Source: Candidatus Kapaibacterium sp. (lineage in GTDB: Bacteria; Bacteroidota; Ignavibacteria; Kapaibacteriales; UBA2268). Taken from it: a DNA stretch of 64,000 nucleotides. The stretch lies in contig JAOABA010000043.1 of NCBI GenBank assembly GCA_026418625.1, forward strand, positions 1 to 64,000, given 5' to 3'. Position numbers and translations under genes: made by a program. Below the pieces are notes generated by a model. The model was not told the origin of the DNA. It saw only the letters and a list, made by a program, of their open reading frames with translations, and searched no databases. This document shows positions 8,388 through 16,973 of this stretch, in pieces. The first letter of the stretch is position 1, and every line of letters starts with the position of its first letter.

Positions 8388-9233
8388 TTAATAAAACAAA
8401 TAATCCCCAGTTGCCCCGAGTAATTGGGAATTTTTATGAACATCATTAGGTGTATAAAAATCCAAAGATAAATGAGGTCTGTAAGAGTTGTAACGTTCAA
8501 TAGCATCCCTTGCAACCTCAAAAACCTGTGATTTTGTTTTAAATGTATTATACAAATAAAATTCCTCTTTAAAAGTTCGATTCATTCTTTCAGCTAAAGC
8601 ATTATCATAAGGACTTGATGTTTCTGTCATGCTCATTGTTATGTTGGCTCTAAGAGCTGTTTCGACATATTCTCTGCTACAGTATTGTAATCCTCTATCA
8701 GAATGATGAATCAATCTTTGATTGGGATATTTACGCCCATTTACAGCCATTTCTAAAGCCTTAACAGCATTTTCTGCCATAAGGTTATCGCTTACATTAT
8801 AACCCACTATTTTTCTCGAATATGCATCTGTTATCAAGGTTAAATAACAATTACCTTCATCAGAGTTTAAATAAGTGATATCACTAACCCAAACCATCTC
8901 CGGTCTGTCAATAAGCAAGCCTTTACTTTTATTTTTATATTTCCTCATCCAATGCTTTGAAAAAGTTGTCTTAACATAACGTTTCTTTGGTTTAATCAAC
9001 AAATTCATTTCCCGAAGGTAGTTAAATAACTTATCTCTTCCACATTTAATACCGATTGAAAGTAATTCAGGTTTAATTAACTTTAACAGCTTTCTTGTTC
9101 CAACTCTTGGTAACTTTTTGCGAACATCACACACAATCTTGAATAGATCTTTCTTGATAGCTTCTTCTCTGTCTTCTGTTATCTTTCGCTTATAATAGTT
9201 CTGTCTGGTATATCCCAGCACTTCACATACCAT
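8388..9233 (-). CDS. IS3-family transposase OrfB (DDE integrase)
   Basis: 281 aa. The rve integrase core is intact: WVSDITYL (first Asp), HSDRGLQYCS (second Asp), and NALAERMNRTFKEEF (Glu). The N-terminal part contains the HTH_21-type region (RKKLPRVGTRKLLKLIKPEL). The frame extends a few codons upstream of the ATG without a stop, so a fusion with OrfA by -1 frameshift is possible. No classical A-AAA-AAG slippage heptamer was seen at the junction, so reinitiation is an alternative. Confidence 0.93.
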   Translation of the reverse strand: MVCEVLGYTRQNYYKRKITEDREEAIKKDLFKIVCDVRKKLPRVGTRKLLKLIKPELLSIGIKCGRDKLFNYLREMNLLIKPKKRYVKTTFSKHWMRKYKNKSKGLLIDRPEMVWVSDITYLNSDEGNCYLTLITDAYSRKIVGYNVSDNLMAENAVKALEMAVNGRKYPNQRLIHHSDRGLQYCSREYVETALRANITMSMTETSSPYDNALAERMNRTFKEEFYLYNTFKTKSQVFEVARDAIERYNSYRPHLSLDFYTPNDVHKNSQLLGATGDYLFY

Positions 9234-9241
9234 ACTAATGC

Positions 9242-9634
9242 TTATGCTTGTTTGTCTTCGCTCTGCCGCTTTTGTTCTTCTAACGACAGAGCTAAGTGTT
9301 TTTTTCTTAAATCCATTCCAAATTCTTCATCAGCTACTTCTATTACCATGTTCAATATCTCTTTCTCAGCTTCTAATCTCTTTATTCTTTTCTTTAATTC
9401 CTGTATCTGATGATATGGTGTTTCCTTCTTGTTCACAATTGCTCCTTTATTCCAATTTAACCTGCCATGCTTCCTTAACCACTTTAAGACAGTTGATTTA
9501 CCCTGTATTCCGTATTTCTTCTGTGCTTGTCTATAGGTTAAGTAGCCTTTTTCTACTTCATTTATTACTCGCAATTTAAAGGCCAAACTGTAATCCTTTT
9601 GAGTCTTTTTTACATATTCGTTCCCTCGCTCCAT
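9242..9634 (-). CDS. IS3-family transposase OrfA
   Basis: 130 aa. Helix-turn-helix DNA-binding domain (YSLAFKLRVINEVEKGYLTY, then QAQKKYGIQGKSTVLKWLRK), followed by a leucine-zipper-like coiled coil (IQELKKRIKRLEAEKEILNM). Recognises the element ends and, with OrfB, forms the transposase. The stop at 9242 is 8 bp before the OrfB ATG. Confidence 0.92.
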   Translation of the reverse strand: MERGNEYVKKTQKDYSLAFKLRVINEVEKGYLTYRQAQKKYGIQGKSTVLKWLRKHGRLNWNKGAIVNKKETPYHQIQELKKRIKRLEAEKEILNMVIEVADEEFGMDLRKKHLALSLEEQKRQSEDKQA

Positions 9635-9785
9635 TTCTACCTCTTTCCTGTTTTATGTAAACTTTTTTCAGGACGGGACAAACTAAAAAAATAATCAAGG
9701 TATTATATCCTGTGGTGTCATAGTGATTTTTTGTTCTCATCAAAATATTTTATATTACTCCCTCCGGAACCTACTTAATCAGGCT

Positions 9786-9937
9786 AAGCACTTGGGTTAG
9801 GATCTTTGTGAAAATTGAATAGCCACTACTTTTAAGTAGTGGAGAAAGAAAATTATTTCTAATAGTGCCATCCGGTAGAACAGACAACCCTGTCAGTGCA
9901 AAGAAAGATGTCCTACACCTCAAAGGTGTAGGACATC
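9786..9937 (+). repeat. CTD-tail/3' hairpin element, copy B
   Basis: Bases up to 9822 encode only the last residues of a sorting domain (STWVRIFVKIE, stop). The CACTACTTTTAAGTAGTG hairpin, the AGAACAGACAACCCTGTC segment and the GATGTCCTACACCT stem-loop at 9907-9937 follow, nearly identical to copy A. It lies just past the IS3 element, which probably separated it from the upstream cargo genes. The rest of the gap to ssb (9938-10287) has a solo GAACGAAGTGAAG arm at 9958, a CGCAGAG/CGCAAAG relic at 10029-10065 and AT-rich sequence, with no gene seen. Confidence 0.8.
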
Positions 9938-10287
9938 TAAAGAATAGTATTTTATTATCACTCTGAACGAAGTGAAGTGTCTATTACAATTCAATGAACG
10001 CTATTCCTAAATAATTTTAATCTCTTCCTCGCAGAGGTCGCATTGAAAGAGCAGAGAACGCAAAGTTTTAAGCTTAATTAAAAAAACACTGGAACTGATA
10101 TCTGAAATAATAATATTTGTAGTTATCATTACAAAAAAATTTGGAAGTGACTGTTAAAAATAATTCTAAGATTGCCTTTGAACAAGCTATTAGTCAGTAT
10201 TTTAAGTAATTTCTTTGGTAATTTAGTATTATAAAACTTCTAATCAATAAAAATGATCCTTTAAATTTAGATTAAAAGATTAAAAAA

Positions 10288-10731
10288 TTAATGCTCTTCT
10301 TTAGATATTCGTTTCTCAAAATCAGAATCAAAATGTGTGTTATCGTCTAAATCATCATTATCAAAAGAATCACTGCTTTGGTCGGAATCCTTGGATTTTT
10401 TAGTTTCTAAAATTAACATATTGTCTGCGAGAACCTCGACAACATATTTTTTGTTACCATTTTTATCTTCAAAAGAGCGAGACTGCAAACGACCTTCAAC
10501 ATAAATTTTTGAACCCTTTTTCACCAGCTTAGTGATTATTTCAGCAAGCCCTCGCCAAGCTACAATTGTGTGCCAGTCAGTATGCTCTTGGAGTGAACCA
10601 TCTTTTTCCCTCCAACTTTCAGTTGTGGCAAGTCTGAATGAAGTAACAGGAATTCCACTTGGTGTAAATTTTAATTCAGGATCTTTCCCCACATTTCCAA
10701 TCAACATTACTTTGTTCAATGAGCGTGTCAT
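10288..10731 (-). CDS. ssb: Single-stranded DNA-binding protein
   Basis: 147 aa. Canonical SSB OB fold at residues 1-105: SLNKVMLIGNVGKDPELKFT, FRLATTESW, DWHTIVAWRGLAEI, KGSKIYVEGRLQSRSFED, VVEVLADNMLIL. An acidic tail follows, ending FDSDFEKRISKEEH rather than the classical DDDIPF; this tail normally recruits repair and replication proteins. Binds ssDNA as a tetramer. No ribosomal protein partner (rpsF, rpsR) flanks it, so it is a stand-alone copy. Confidence 0.95.
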   Translation of the reverse strand: MTRSLNKVMLIGNVGKDPELKFTPSGIPVTSFRLATTESWREKDGSLQEHTDWHTIVAWRGLAEIITKLVKKGSKIYVEGRLQSRSFEDKNGNKKYVVEVLADNMLILETKKSKDSDQSSDSFDNDDLDDNTHFDSDFEKRISKEEH

Positions 10732-11046
10732 ATTTCCCCCGCTAAAATATCGTTAATTTGTTATTAATTAATTTATTAAATACCTTATGATTAGCAAAAA
10801 AAGGGGCTACAAAGAGTTTAATGCAATTTTGCTTTTTATTAAACGAACACTTTTTCATACATCATATTCCACAACCCAAATTTTTTATTAGAAACGAATA
10901 ATTAGGTAAAAAAATTATATCTTATTAACATAAATTTTTTTTATTCTTAACACAATAAAAAATTGATTAATTATGTTTTTCTAATATATTTGTAATTATT
11001 GCTTTAAGGCAAATGCTTTTGCCATTCTTATTGAAAATTTAAAATT
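10732..11046. promoter_or_regulatory. Divergent intergenic region with two small hairpins
   Basis: 315 bp, very AT-rich, between ssb (reverse) and the kinase-like gene (forward), so it must hold both promoters. An inverted repeat GTTTAAT/ATTAAAC lies at 10816-10844, and GGCAAATGCTTTTGCC at 11008-11023 is a compact hairpin 24 bp before the kinase start. No reading frame supported. Confidence 0.4.
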
Positions 11047-12033
11047 ATGACTGAAAAAGAAATATTATGCGATAAAATTTACGAAGTAACGAACTGGAAG
11101 ATTAATCCATTCAGAATGAAGATTGTTACTGATACTTCCGATTGGATGAGGATAAATCGAGGTGATGTAATCCGACTTAATAATTCTGACTTTGTCGTCC
11201 GGGGTAATATGCGTGAACCACGTTTCGGAATAGATGACCAGCCAAAATATTGGGTCTTTAGTGCTGTTGAGTTGGAGACAGGTAAAGAAAAAATCATCAA
11301 GACTGTCTTCCACGAAGAATTTTATGCTCATATTGGAATTTTGAAAATCAAATGCTATAGAAATCCTGAAAAAGAAGGTAAAGTTCTTGAGTTGGTCAAA
11401 AATGACGAAAGATTTATGCAGGGCTATACTGTCTATGATGAAAAAGGAAATAATGTTAGAGTAATAGATTATATTCAAGGGACATCGTTATTCAACTACA
11501 TCCCTTCAATAAACTTATCTCACGAAGAATATTTTTTTACAGAGCTTCCCCGAATAATGCACAAATTATATGATTGTTTTGTTGCAATATTGTTTCTTCA
11601 TCAAAATGGATTTTGCCACGGTGATATACGTAACGACCATATCTTCATTGAAACTAAAACCGGTCAATACCGATGGATAGATTTTGATTTGATGCAAGAT
11701 GTTTCTGATTTTGATCTTTGGAGCTTTAGCAATATCATTGGTTATGCTGTTGCTAAAGGGATAAAGACTTTCGATTATGTCCTTAAAAGCAATGAATTCA
11801 GCGATGAAGTAAAAAATTCTCTTCGGAGAGAAGATGGCTCAGCTTTTTATAATTACCGTATTTTAAATCTGAAAAAAATTTATCCTTATATCCCAAATCA
11901 TTTAGATAGTATTTTGAAGCATTTTACTATTAAACCAGACAGATATTACAAGGACTCTGATGAATTTTGCAAAGATTTCAAAGAAATGATTGATAAAGAG
12001 TTTCCAATTGAGAAAAACATTAAAATGAATTAA
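11047..12033 (+). CDS. Protein-kinase-like protein of a signalling cluster
   Basis: 328 aa, cytoplasmic. A protein-kinase-like fold is suggested by a catalytic loop HGDIRNDHIFIE (His191, Asp193) and WIDFDLM, which takes the place of the DFG magnesium loop as DFD. Before these is a helix with LHQNGF, as in Ser/Thr and aminoglycoside-type kinases. The first 100 residues do not show an obvious Gly-rich loop. It lies 22 bp upstream of a histidine kinase and a receiver protein, likely one operon. It may phosphorylate or modulate them, or act as a pseudokinase scaffold. Fold call fairly sure; substrate unknown. Confidence 0.65.
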   Translation: MTEKEILCDKIYEVTNWKINPFRMKIVTDTSDWMRINRGDVIRLNNSDFVVRGNMREPRFGIDDQPKYWVFSAVELETGKEKIIKTVFHEEFYAHIGILKIKCYRNPEKEGKVLELVKNDERFMQGYTVYDEKGNNVRVIDYIQGTSLFNYIPSINLSHEEYFFTELPRIMHKLYDCFVAILFLHQNGFCHGDIRNDHIFIETKTGQYRWIDFDLMQDVSDFDLWSFSNIIGYAVAKGIKTFDYVLKSNEFSDEVKNSLRREDGSAFYNYRILNLKKIYPYIPNHLDSILKHFTIKPDRYYKDSDEFCKDFKEMIDKEFPIEKNIKMN

Positions 12034-12055
12034 AATTTATGCGTCAATAAATAAA

Positions 12056-13873
12056 ATGAAAACGATTATTATAGGTGGTGGCAAGGGTTGTAAGTCAATC
12101 CTCGATTTGACTAAAGGGGCTTTTTTAAAGGAACTTAAACTCGAAATACTTGCTGTTGTTGATATCAATGATAATGCTCCCGGAATGATTTATGCAAGAG
12201 AACTTGGAATTAAAACCATAGTCGATCTTAACGAAGCTTTGTCAATTCCAGATTTAGAACTAATCATTGAACTTACCGGCAATGATAAATTTCTTCAGGA
12301 ACTTTATAGAAATCTGAAACCCGGAATAAAAATTATTGACCACACTTTTGCTCATATCTTTTGGGATCTTGTTAATGCCCAAGAGGAAATTATTAATCAA
12401 ATAAACGAACTAAATAAACTTCAAAAAACCTTAAAAAAGGAACAACATTTTCTTCAAAACATTTTTGATAGTGATTATGACCTAAACGTTGTTATTGACC
12501 TTAATAAAAATATAATTCGGTCAAATAAACAATTTCTCGATTTTGTTGATAAAGATGAATCTGAAATTATTGGTACTAACTATATTGACCTTTTAAAAAA
12601 TCTTGATTTTGATATTGATATCAGTGAAACTGAAAAAAACATTAATCTTGTTATTGAAAATAGAAAACCTATTACTACCATAAGATTTTTAAGAAAACCT
12701 GTTGAATCTCATTGGGAAATTGCTAGAATTCCAATAATTGATGAAAATGAGAATATTTATTCAATTTTGATTAAATGGCATAGAATTACCGAAAAAGTAA
12801 TGCTGATGAGACAAATAGAGCAGCAAGAAATAAGATTTAAAAGCTTTATCAACACCGCTCAGGATTGGATATCAATCAAGGACAAAGAAGGAAAATATGT
12901 GATCGTTAATCCTGTTACTGCCTCAGCATTTGGACTTAAAACTGAGGACTTCATAGGTAAAAAGCCCGAGGAGATACTCCCCGAAAAAATTGCTTCTTTA
13001 GTTAAAAAACACGACGAAGAGGTTATAAAGTTAAGACAACACAAACAATATGACGAAAAAATGATTATTCAAGGGCAGGAAAGGCATTTCAAAATGACCC
13101 GTTTTCCATTAATTGACCAAAATAATGAAATTATAGGAACTTGCACCATAGGACGAGACATAACAAATGAAGTGCTTTTGCAAGAGCAACTTATACAGAA
13201 TGAAAAGCTTGCTGCTCTTGGTAAATTAGCTGCTGGTGTTGCTCACGAAATTAATAATCCTTTAACTGGTATATTAGCCTATGCTGAGGATCTTCTCGAT
13301 TCTGTTCCCGATTCAAAGGACTTGAAAGAGGATATTAAAGTTATTATCAGAGAAACCCTTCGTTGTCGTGATATTGTTCGTAATCTACTTGATTTTGCTC
13401 GTCAGGATAAGCCAGTGTTCCAAATAATAGATCCTAATCAAATTATTAATCAGACTCTTTCACTTATTACAAGATTACCGCAATTTAGGGATATAAAAAT
13501 CACTACTTTACTCTATGATAAGATCCCAAAAATCGAATCTGATCCCAAGCAACTGCAACAAGTTCTCCTGAATTTAATGATTAATGCCGCCGATGCTATG
13601 AAAAACAAAGGAAATTTGACAATATCTACTGATTATTTTAAAAATAAAAAAATGTGCTGCATCTCGGTCGAAGATGATGGTCCCGGAGTTCCCGAAAATC
13701 TGATTGATAAAATTTTTGAACCCTTTTTCTCTACAAAAAATACTAATGGGCTTGGCTTGGCGGTCAGTTGGGGTATAATCGAACGCCATCACGGAACAAT
13801 TGAAGTTGATACTGCCGATTCCGGTGGTGCTATTTTCCGAATTTTATTACCAGCAAGCAACAGATTAAATTAA
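12056..13873 (+). CDS. Sensor histidine kinase with N-terminal Rossmann domain and two PAS domains
   Basis: 605 aa without membrane helices. Residues 1-110 are an NAD-binding-like Rossmann domain (IIIGGGKGCKSIL ... AVVDINDNAPGMIYARELGI). A short coiled coil follows, then PAS 1 (about 135-245) and PAS 2 (about 262-380, FINTAQDWISIKDKEGKYVI). HisKA has AAGVAHEINNPLTGI with phospho-accepting His397. HATPase has LNLMINAADAM (N box), DDGPGVPENLIDKIFEPFFS and GLGLAVSWGIIERHHG. It may sense a nucleotide or redox state inside the cell. It is 9 bp from the receiver gene, its probable partner. Architecture clear; signal unknown. Confidence 0.88.
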   Translation: MKTIIIGGGKGCKSILDLTKGAFLKELKLEILAVVDINDNAPGMIYARELGIKTIVDLNEALSIPDLELIIELTGNDKFLQELYRNLKPGIKIIDHTFAHIFWDLVNAQEEIINQINELNKLQKTLKKEQHFLQNIFDSDYDLNVVIDLNKNIIRSNKQFLDFVDKDESEIIGTNYIDLLKNLDFDIDISETEKNINLVIENRKPITTIRFLRKPVESHWEIARIPIIDENENIYSILIKWHRITEKVMLMRQIEQQEIRFKSFINTAQDWISIKDKEGKYVIVNPVTASAFGLKTEDFIGKKPEEILPEKIASLVKKHDEEVIKLRQHKQYDEKMIIQGQERHFKMTRFPLIDQNNEIIGTCTIGRDITNEVLLQEQLIQNEKLAALGKLAAGVAHEINNPLTGILAYAEDLLDSVPDSKDLKEDIKVIIRETLRCRDIVRNLLDFARQDKPVFQIIDPNQIINQTLSLITRLPQFRDIKITTLLYDKIPKIESDPKQLQQVLLNLMINAADAMKNKGNLTISTDYFKNKKMCCISVEDDGPGVPENLIDKIFEPFFSTKNTNGLGLAVSWGIIERHHGTIEVDTADSGGAIFRILLPASNRLN

Positions 13874-13882
13874 AGGTATGCT

Positions 13883-14665
13883 ATGAATGATATTTATAAT
13901 ATTTTAGTCATTGACGATGAAAAAATTGTTTTGGATAGTATTGCAAAAATTTTGAAAAATGAACCTAATTATCTCCTTACCCTCACTCAATCTCCTGAAG
14001 AATCCAAAAACTTAATAAAAAGCAATCACTATCACATTATTCTCACCGATTTGATGATGCCTGAAATTGATGGATTGGAAATTCTTAAAATGGCAAAGGA
14101 GAAAAATAATCTGACTCAGGTTATTATGATTACGGGCTATGCCACGATAAACACTGCTTTACAAGCTATGCAATTGGGAGCTTTCGACTACCTTTCAAAA
14201 CCCTTTACAAAAGACGAACTAAAAAGGGTAATTCAAAGATCTGTCGAATCTATTTCAAAAATTTCGACCGAAAGCTCTTCAAAGTCACAAACAGAAATGA
14301 AAAGAGAAGGACAATTTGGAGGCTTGACTGGGATTGGTAAATACTGCTGGCTTATGAGAGAAGATGATGGCAACGTTCTAATTGGTATTGAGAGATCTTT
14401 ATTATATTCAATCGGACGAATACAAACTGTTTATCTACCCTCCAAAGGTGATGAAATTAGGCAGGGAAGCGTCTTTTTTCAACTTTTTTCTAATGACTTA
14501 AGAGCTCAATCAGTAACTTCACCTCTTTCTGGCATTGTTAAGGAAGTTAATCAAAGTGTGTTGGACGATCCAAATAATGCCTTAACCGACCCCTATGATA
14601 CGGGTTGGTTAATAAGACTAAAACCCGAAAATTTTGATGAAGAAGTTAAACTTCTGGGAAGGTAA
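13883..14665 (+). CDS. Response regulator fused to a GcvH-like (lipoyl-type) domain
   Basis: 260 aa. The receiver at residues 1-125 has VIDDEK acidic residues, phospho-acceptor Asp56 (ILTDLMMPE), a Thr in MITGYA and LSKPF Lys. Residues about 145-260 align with glycine-cleavage H protein: LIGIERSLLYSIGRIQTVYL, PSKGDEIRQGS, TSPLSGIVKEVNQSVLDDP, PYDTGWLIRLKP. The lipoylated Lys of the ESVKA motif is missing (SNDLRAQS instead), so lipoylation is not expected. No DNA-binding or output enzyme domain. Probably works by protein contact in a pathway with the upstream kinase. Domain call good; output unknown. Confidence 0.85.
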   Translation: MNDIYNILVIDDEKIVLDSIAKILKNEPNYLLTLTQSPEESKNLIKSNHYHIILTDLMMPEIDGLEILKMAKEKNNLTQVIMITGYATINTALQAMQLGAFDYLSKPFTKDELKRVIQRSVESISKISTESSSKSQTEMKREGQFGGLTGIGKYCWLMREDDGNVLIGIERSLLYSIGRIQTVYLPSKGDEIRQGSVFFQLFSNDLRAQSVTSPLSGIVKEVNQSVLDDPNNALTDPYDTGWLIRLKPENFDEEVKLLGR

Positions 14666-14785
14666 GTCATTTTTTTTCATAATAATTTCAAAAGTTAAAC
14701 TCCTTTTGTAATCTTGTGTTGCAAATCTGAAATTTTTTTCGGATATTTACTTTTTTTTAAATGTAAATTAACCAATTTGTTGTTT

Positions 14786-15967
14786 ATGAAAGATCCAATA
14801 TCAACTCATATAAATCAATATCAAGATGAAGAAATAAATCCATTGTGCGTTTATTGTAAAAGTTCGAAAGTCATAAAACACGGTCAAACATCAACCGGGA
14901 ATAAAAGGTTTCGTTGCAGAAATTGCGGAAAAACTTGGGTCCTCGAACGAAAGGAAACAATTCGTCCTGATCTTTCAGATATTACAGAAGCTTATCTTAG
15001 CGGAAGAACTTGCAGAGATTTAGTCCCAATTTATCACAGCTCACCGTTGAGGATTAATCAAAAAATTCGAGAATTTCTTGAAGGTTGTCCTAATTGGGAA
15101 GAATATCTTGATGCTTGTGTTCATCATCATCATCCAAGATTAATTTATTTAATTGGCAGAAACTTCTCCTGCTCTACCAAAAACTCAAAGGGCAATACAA
15201 TGTTCCTTGCAATGGCTATTGACTCGTTATCAACAGTTGTTCTTGGTTTCGAAATTGGTCAAAAAGACACTCGCGAAGTCTGGTTATCTCTAATGGATAG
15301 GATGAATTGCAGAAACATAATTTGCCCAACCTTTATGACTAATGGTTCAAAAAATATAGAGGAGGCTGTCAATACTGTTTTTCCTTATTCCACTACAAGG
15401 ATTTTTTATCATAAAGCATATCGGGATAAAGAGCTTAATTGCTGCATTTCGCGATTGCCGATTAATAATAAACTCCTTAATGATGCTCTTAAAGCCTATG
15501 ATACTTTGAAAAATCATAATCTTAGCGAATATTTAAAAGAAAATAACAACAAGAGATTAAGAGATTATCTATTAACAAATCCGGAATTATTTACAAAAAG
15601 ATTAAAAGAACGACTCGAAAGCAGACCTAAAATTAGAATTGAAGGTCTGACATCGGCTTTTCAGATGCGTTTTGAAAAATTTCATATGTTGAAAGACGAT
15701 CCCTACCCGCTAATCAATGGTTGGATTGCAAAATGGATGACAAACAGGCTGGATTTTGGCTTTAGCAGGTTAGCTGTTTATACTCAAATACCAAGCATAA
15801 CAAACTTCAAAATGTTTTCTTGTGGAAATTTACCATACAAATTAAATTTAAAAGACGACAGTCCTCAATTAAAAGCATTTGTTATTGAGATTGCGGCAAG
15901 AGCACTACAAGTGCCCGTTTTTTATTCCAAATGCGAAATGAAACTCGATAAATGTAGTCTGTTTTAG
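14786..15967 (+). CDS. Transposase-derived protein with zinc ribbon, catalytic residues lost
   Basis: 393 aa from the ATG at 14786; a TTG at 14714 would add 24 residues before the zinc ribbon. The N-terminus has a four-Cys ribbon (C21, C24, C44, C47) as in IS1/IS256-like transposases. The middle resembles the MULE/IS256 DDE core (FLAMAIDSLSTVVLGFEIGQ, DTREVWLSLMDRM), but the first Asp position is Gly124 (YLIGRNF), the second is Asn186 (FMTNGSKN), and no clear third Glu is seen. No terminal inverted repeats were found. The frame is intact over nearly 400 codons, which argues for a domesticated DNA-binding role rather than a decaying IS. It is convergent with the next gene, the two ends abutting. 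Confidence 0.6.
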   Translation: MKDPISTHINQYQDEEINPLCVYCKSSKVIKHGQTSTGNKRFRCRNCGKTWVLERKETIRPDLSDITEAYLSGRTCRDLVPIYHSSPLRINQKIREFLEGCPNWEEYLDACVHHHHPRLIYLIGRNFSCSTKNSKGNTMFLAMAIDSLSTVVLGFEIGQKDTREVWLSLMDRMNCRNIICPTFMTNGSKNIEEAVNTVFPYSTTRIFYHKAYRDKELNCCISRLPINNKLLNDALKAYDTLKNHNLSEYLKENNNKRLRDYLLTNPELFTKRLKERLESRPKIRIEGLTSAFQMRFEKFHMLKDDPYPLINGWIAKWMTNRLDFGFSRLAVYTQIPSITNFKMFSCGNLPYKLNLKDDSPQLKAFVIEIAARALQVPVFYSKCEMKLDKCSLF

Positions 15968-16813
15968 TTAGTCCTCCAAAATTCGAATATAATTTTGGGT
16001 TCTTTTGTCTTGTGGATAATTAAATATCTTGTCGGGCTTACCCATTTCAACTATATTACCATCATCCATAAAAATAACTAGATCTGAGGCATTTTTTGCG
16101 AAATTCATTGCGTGAGTAACTACTATCTGAGTCATACCCTCTCTATGAAGATTCTTCATTACTTCAATTACTTCAACAACAAGTTCAGGATCGAGAGCCG
16201 AAGTTGGTTCATCGTATAACATAACCTGTGGGTTCATAGCTAAAGCCCTTGCAATTGCTACTCTCTGTGCTTGACCGCCAGATAATTGATGAGGATACCT
16301 ATCAATAAATTTTTCGAGTCCTACTTTTTCAAGCAACTGAACAGCTCTTAATTTCGCTTGAGTTGCTGATTCTTTTTTAACAATTTTGGGTGCTATAATT
16401 ATGTTATCAAGAACAGTCAGATGAGGGAATAGATTGAGATCCTGAAAAAGCATCCCGACTCGCTTTCTGATTGTATTTGCTTTTATTTGAAAATCTTCAT
16501 CAAGGTTTGCTTCGCTGTCATCTGTTTGGAAAGGTAATCTCAATCGCTTTTTCTTATTTTTGTTTAAACTCTGGAATGATTTATCATGATTCATTCTTGA
16601 TAGTGTTATACCCGCAATTCTGATAGTGCCTTCGTCGAGAATTTCAAGACAGTTCAGGCATCTAAGAAATGTTGTTTTTCCGCAACCCGAACGTCCAATG
16701 ATTGAAACCAATTCACCTCTGCGAACATCAAGATTTATTCCTTTTAAAATATGATGTCCCTGATAGTATTTATGTAAATTTCTTACGCTTATTATATTCT
16801 CAGATTCTTCCAA
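15968..16813 (-). CDS. ABC transporter ATP-binding protein, polar amino acid type
   Basis: 281 aa. Walker [20 protein letters not shown]-loop [13 protein letters not shown], signature [17 protein letters not shown], Walker [15 protein letters not shown]-loop VVTHAMNFA. This is the pattern of GlnQ/HisP-like ATPases powering amino acid uptake. A charged insertion of about 30 residues (about 72-102) follows the first beta strands and is longer than usual. No permease or binding protein lies nearby, so it is an orphan subunit. Substrate cannot be assigned. Confidence 0.88.
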   Translation of the reverse strand: MEESENIISVRNLHKYYQGHHILKGINLDVRRGELVSIIGRSGCGKTTFLRCLNCLEILDEGTIRIAGITLSRMNHDKSFQSLNKNKKKRLRLPFQTDDSEANLDEDFQIKANTIRKRVGMLFQDLNLFPHLTVLDNIIIAPKIVKKESATQAKLRAVQLLEKVGLEKFIDRYPHQLSGGQAQRVAIARALAMNPQVMLYDEPTSALDPELVVEVIEVMKNLHREGMTQIVVTHAMNFAKNASDLVIFMDDGNIVEMGKPDKIFNYPQDKRTQNYIRILED

Positions 16814-16973
16814 GTTTCTATAACCATTTTTTTGTTAAATTTCGATTAAATTACAAATATAAATTATATTTCTGTTATTTAATAAAATATTCAACAAAAT
16901 CATTAGCATTTCTTGCCTTGATTTTAACTTGGAAGATTTTTATGAATAAAGAGCAAAAATCTATTTTATTCTT

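Larger units (their letters stand above)
8360..9680 (-). mobile_element. IS3-family insertion sequence (IS150-like), complete
   Basis: 1321 bp. The ends match as inverted repeats: left TGAATAGTCCTAAAATAAG and right (reverse) TGTCCCGTCCTGAAAAAAG, continuing into GTTWACAWAA. It starts TG and ends CA. A 3-bp direct repeat AAC flanks both sides (8357-8359 and 9681-9683), as expected for IS3-family transposition. It carries orfA and orfB on the reverse strand, both intact, so it may be active. It lies between the DUF3078 gene and CTD-tail copy B. Confidence 0.88.

Noticed and set aside
9225-9260. Programmed -1 frameshift site between orfA and orfB
   Set aside because: No A-rich slippery heptamer was seen at the junction; fusion remains possible but is unsupported.
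9238-9579. Forward open frame over the IS3 orfA
   Set aside because: It is the antisense of a well-supported transposase gene, with low-complexity Leu/Ser composition.
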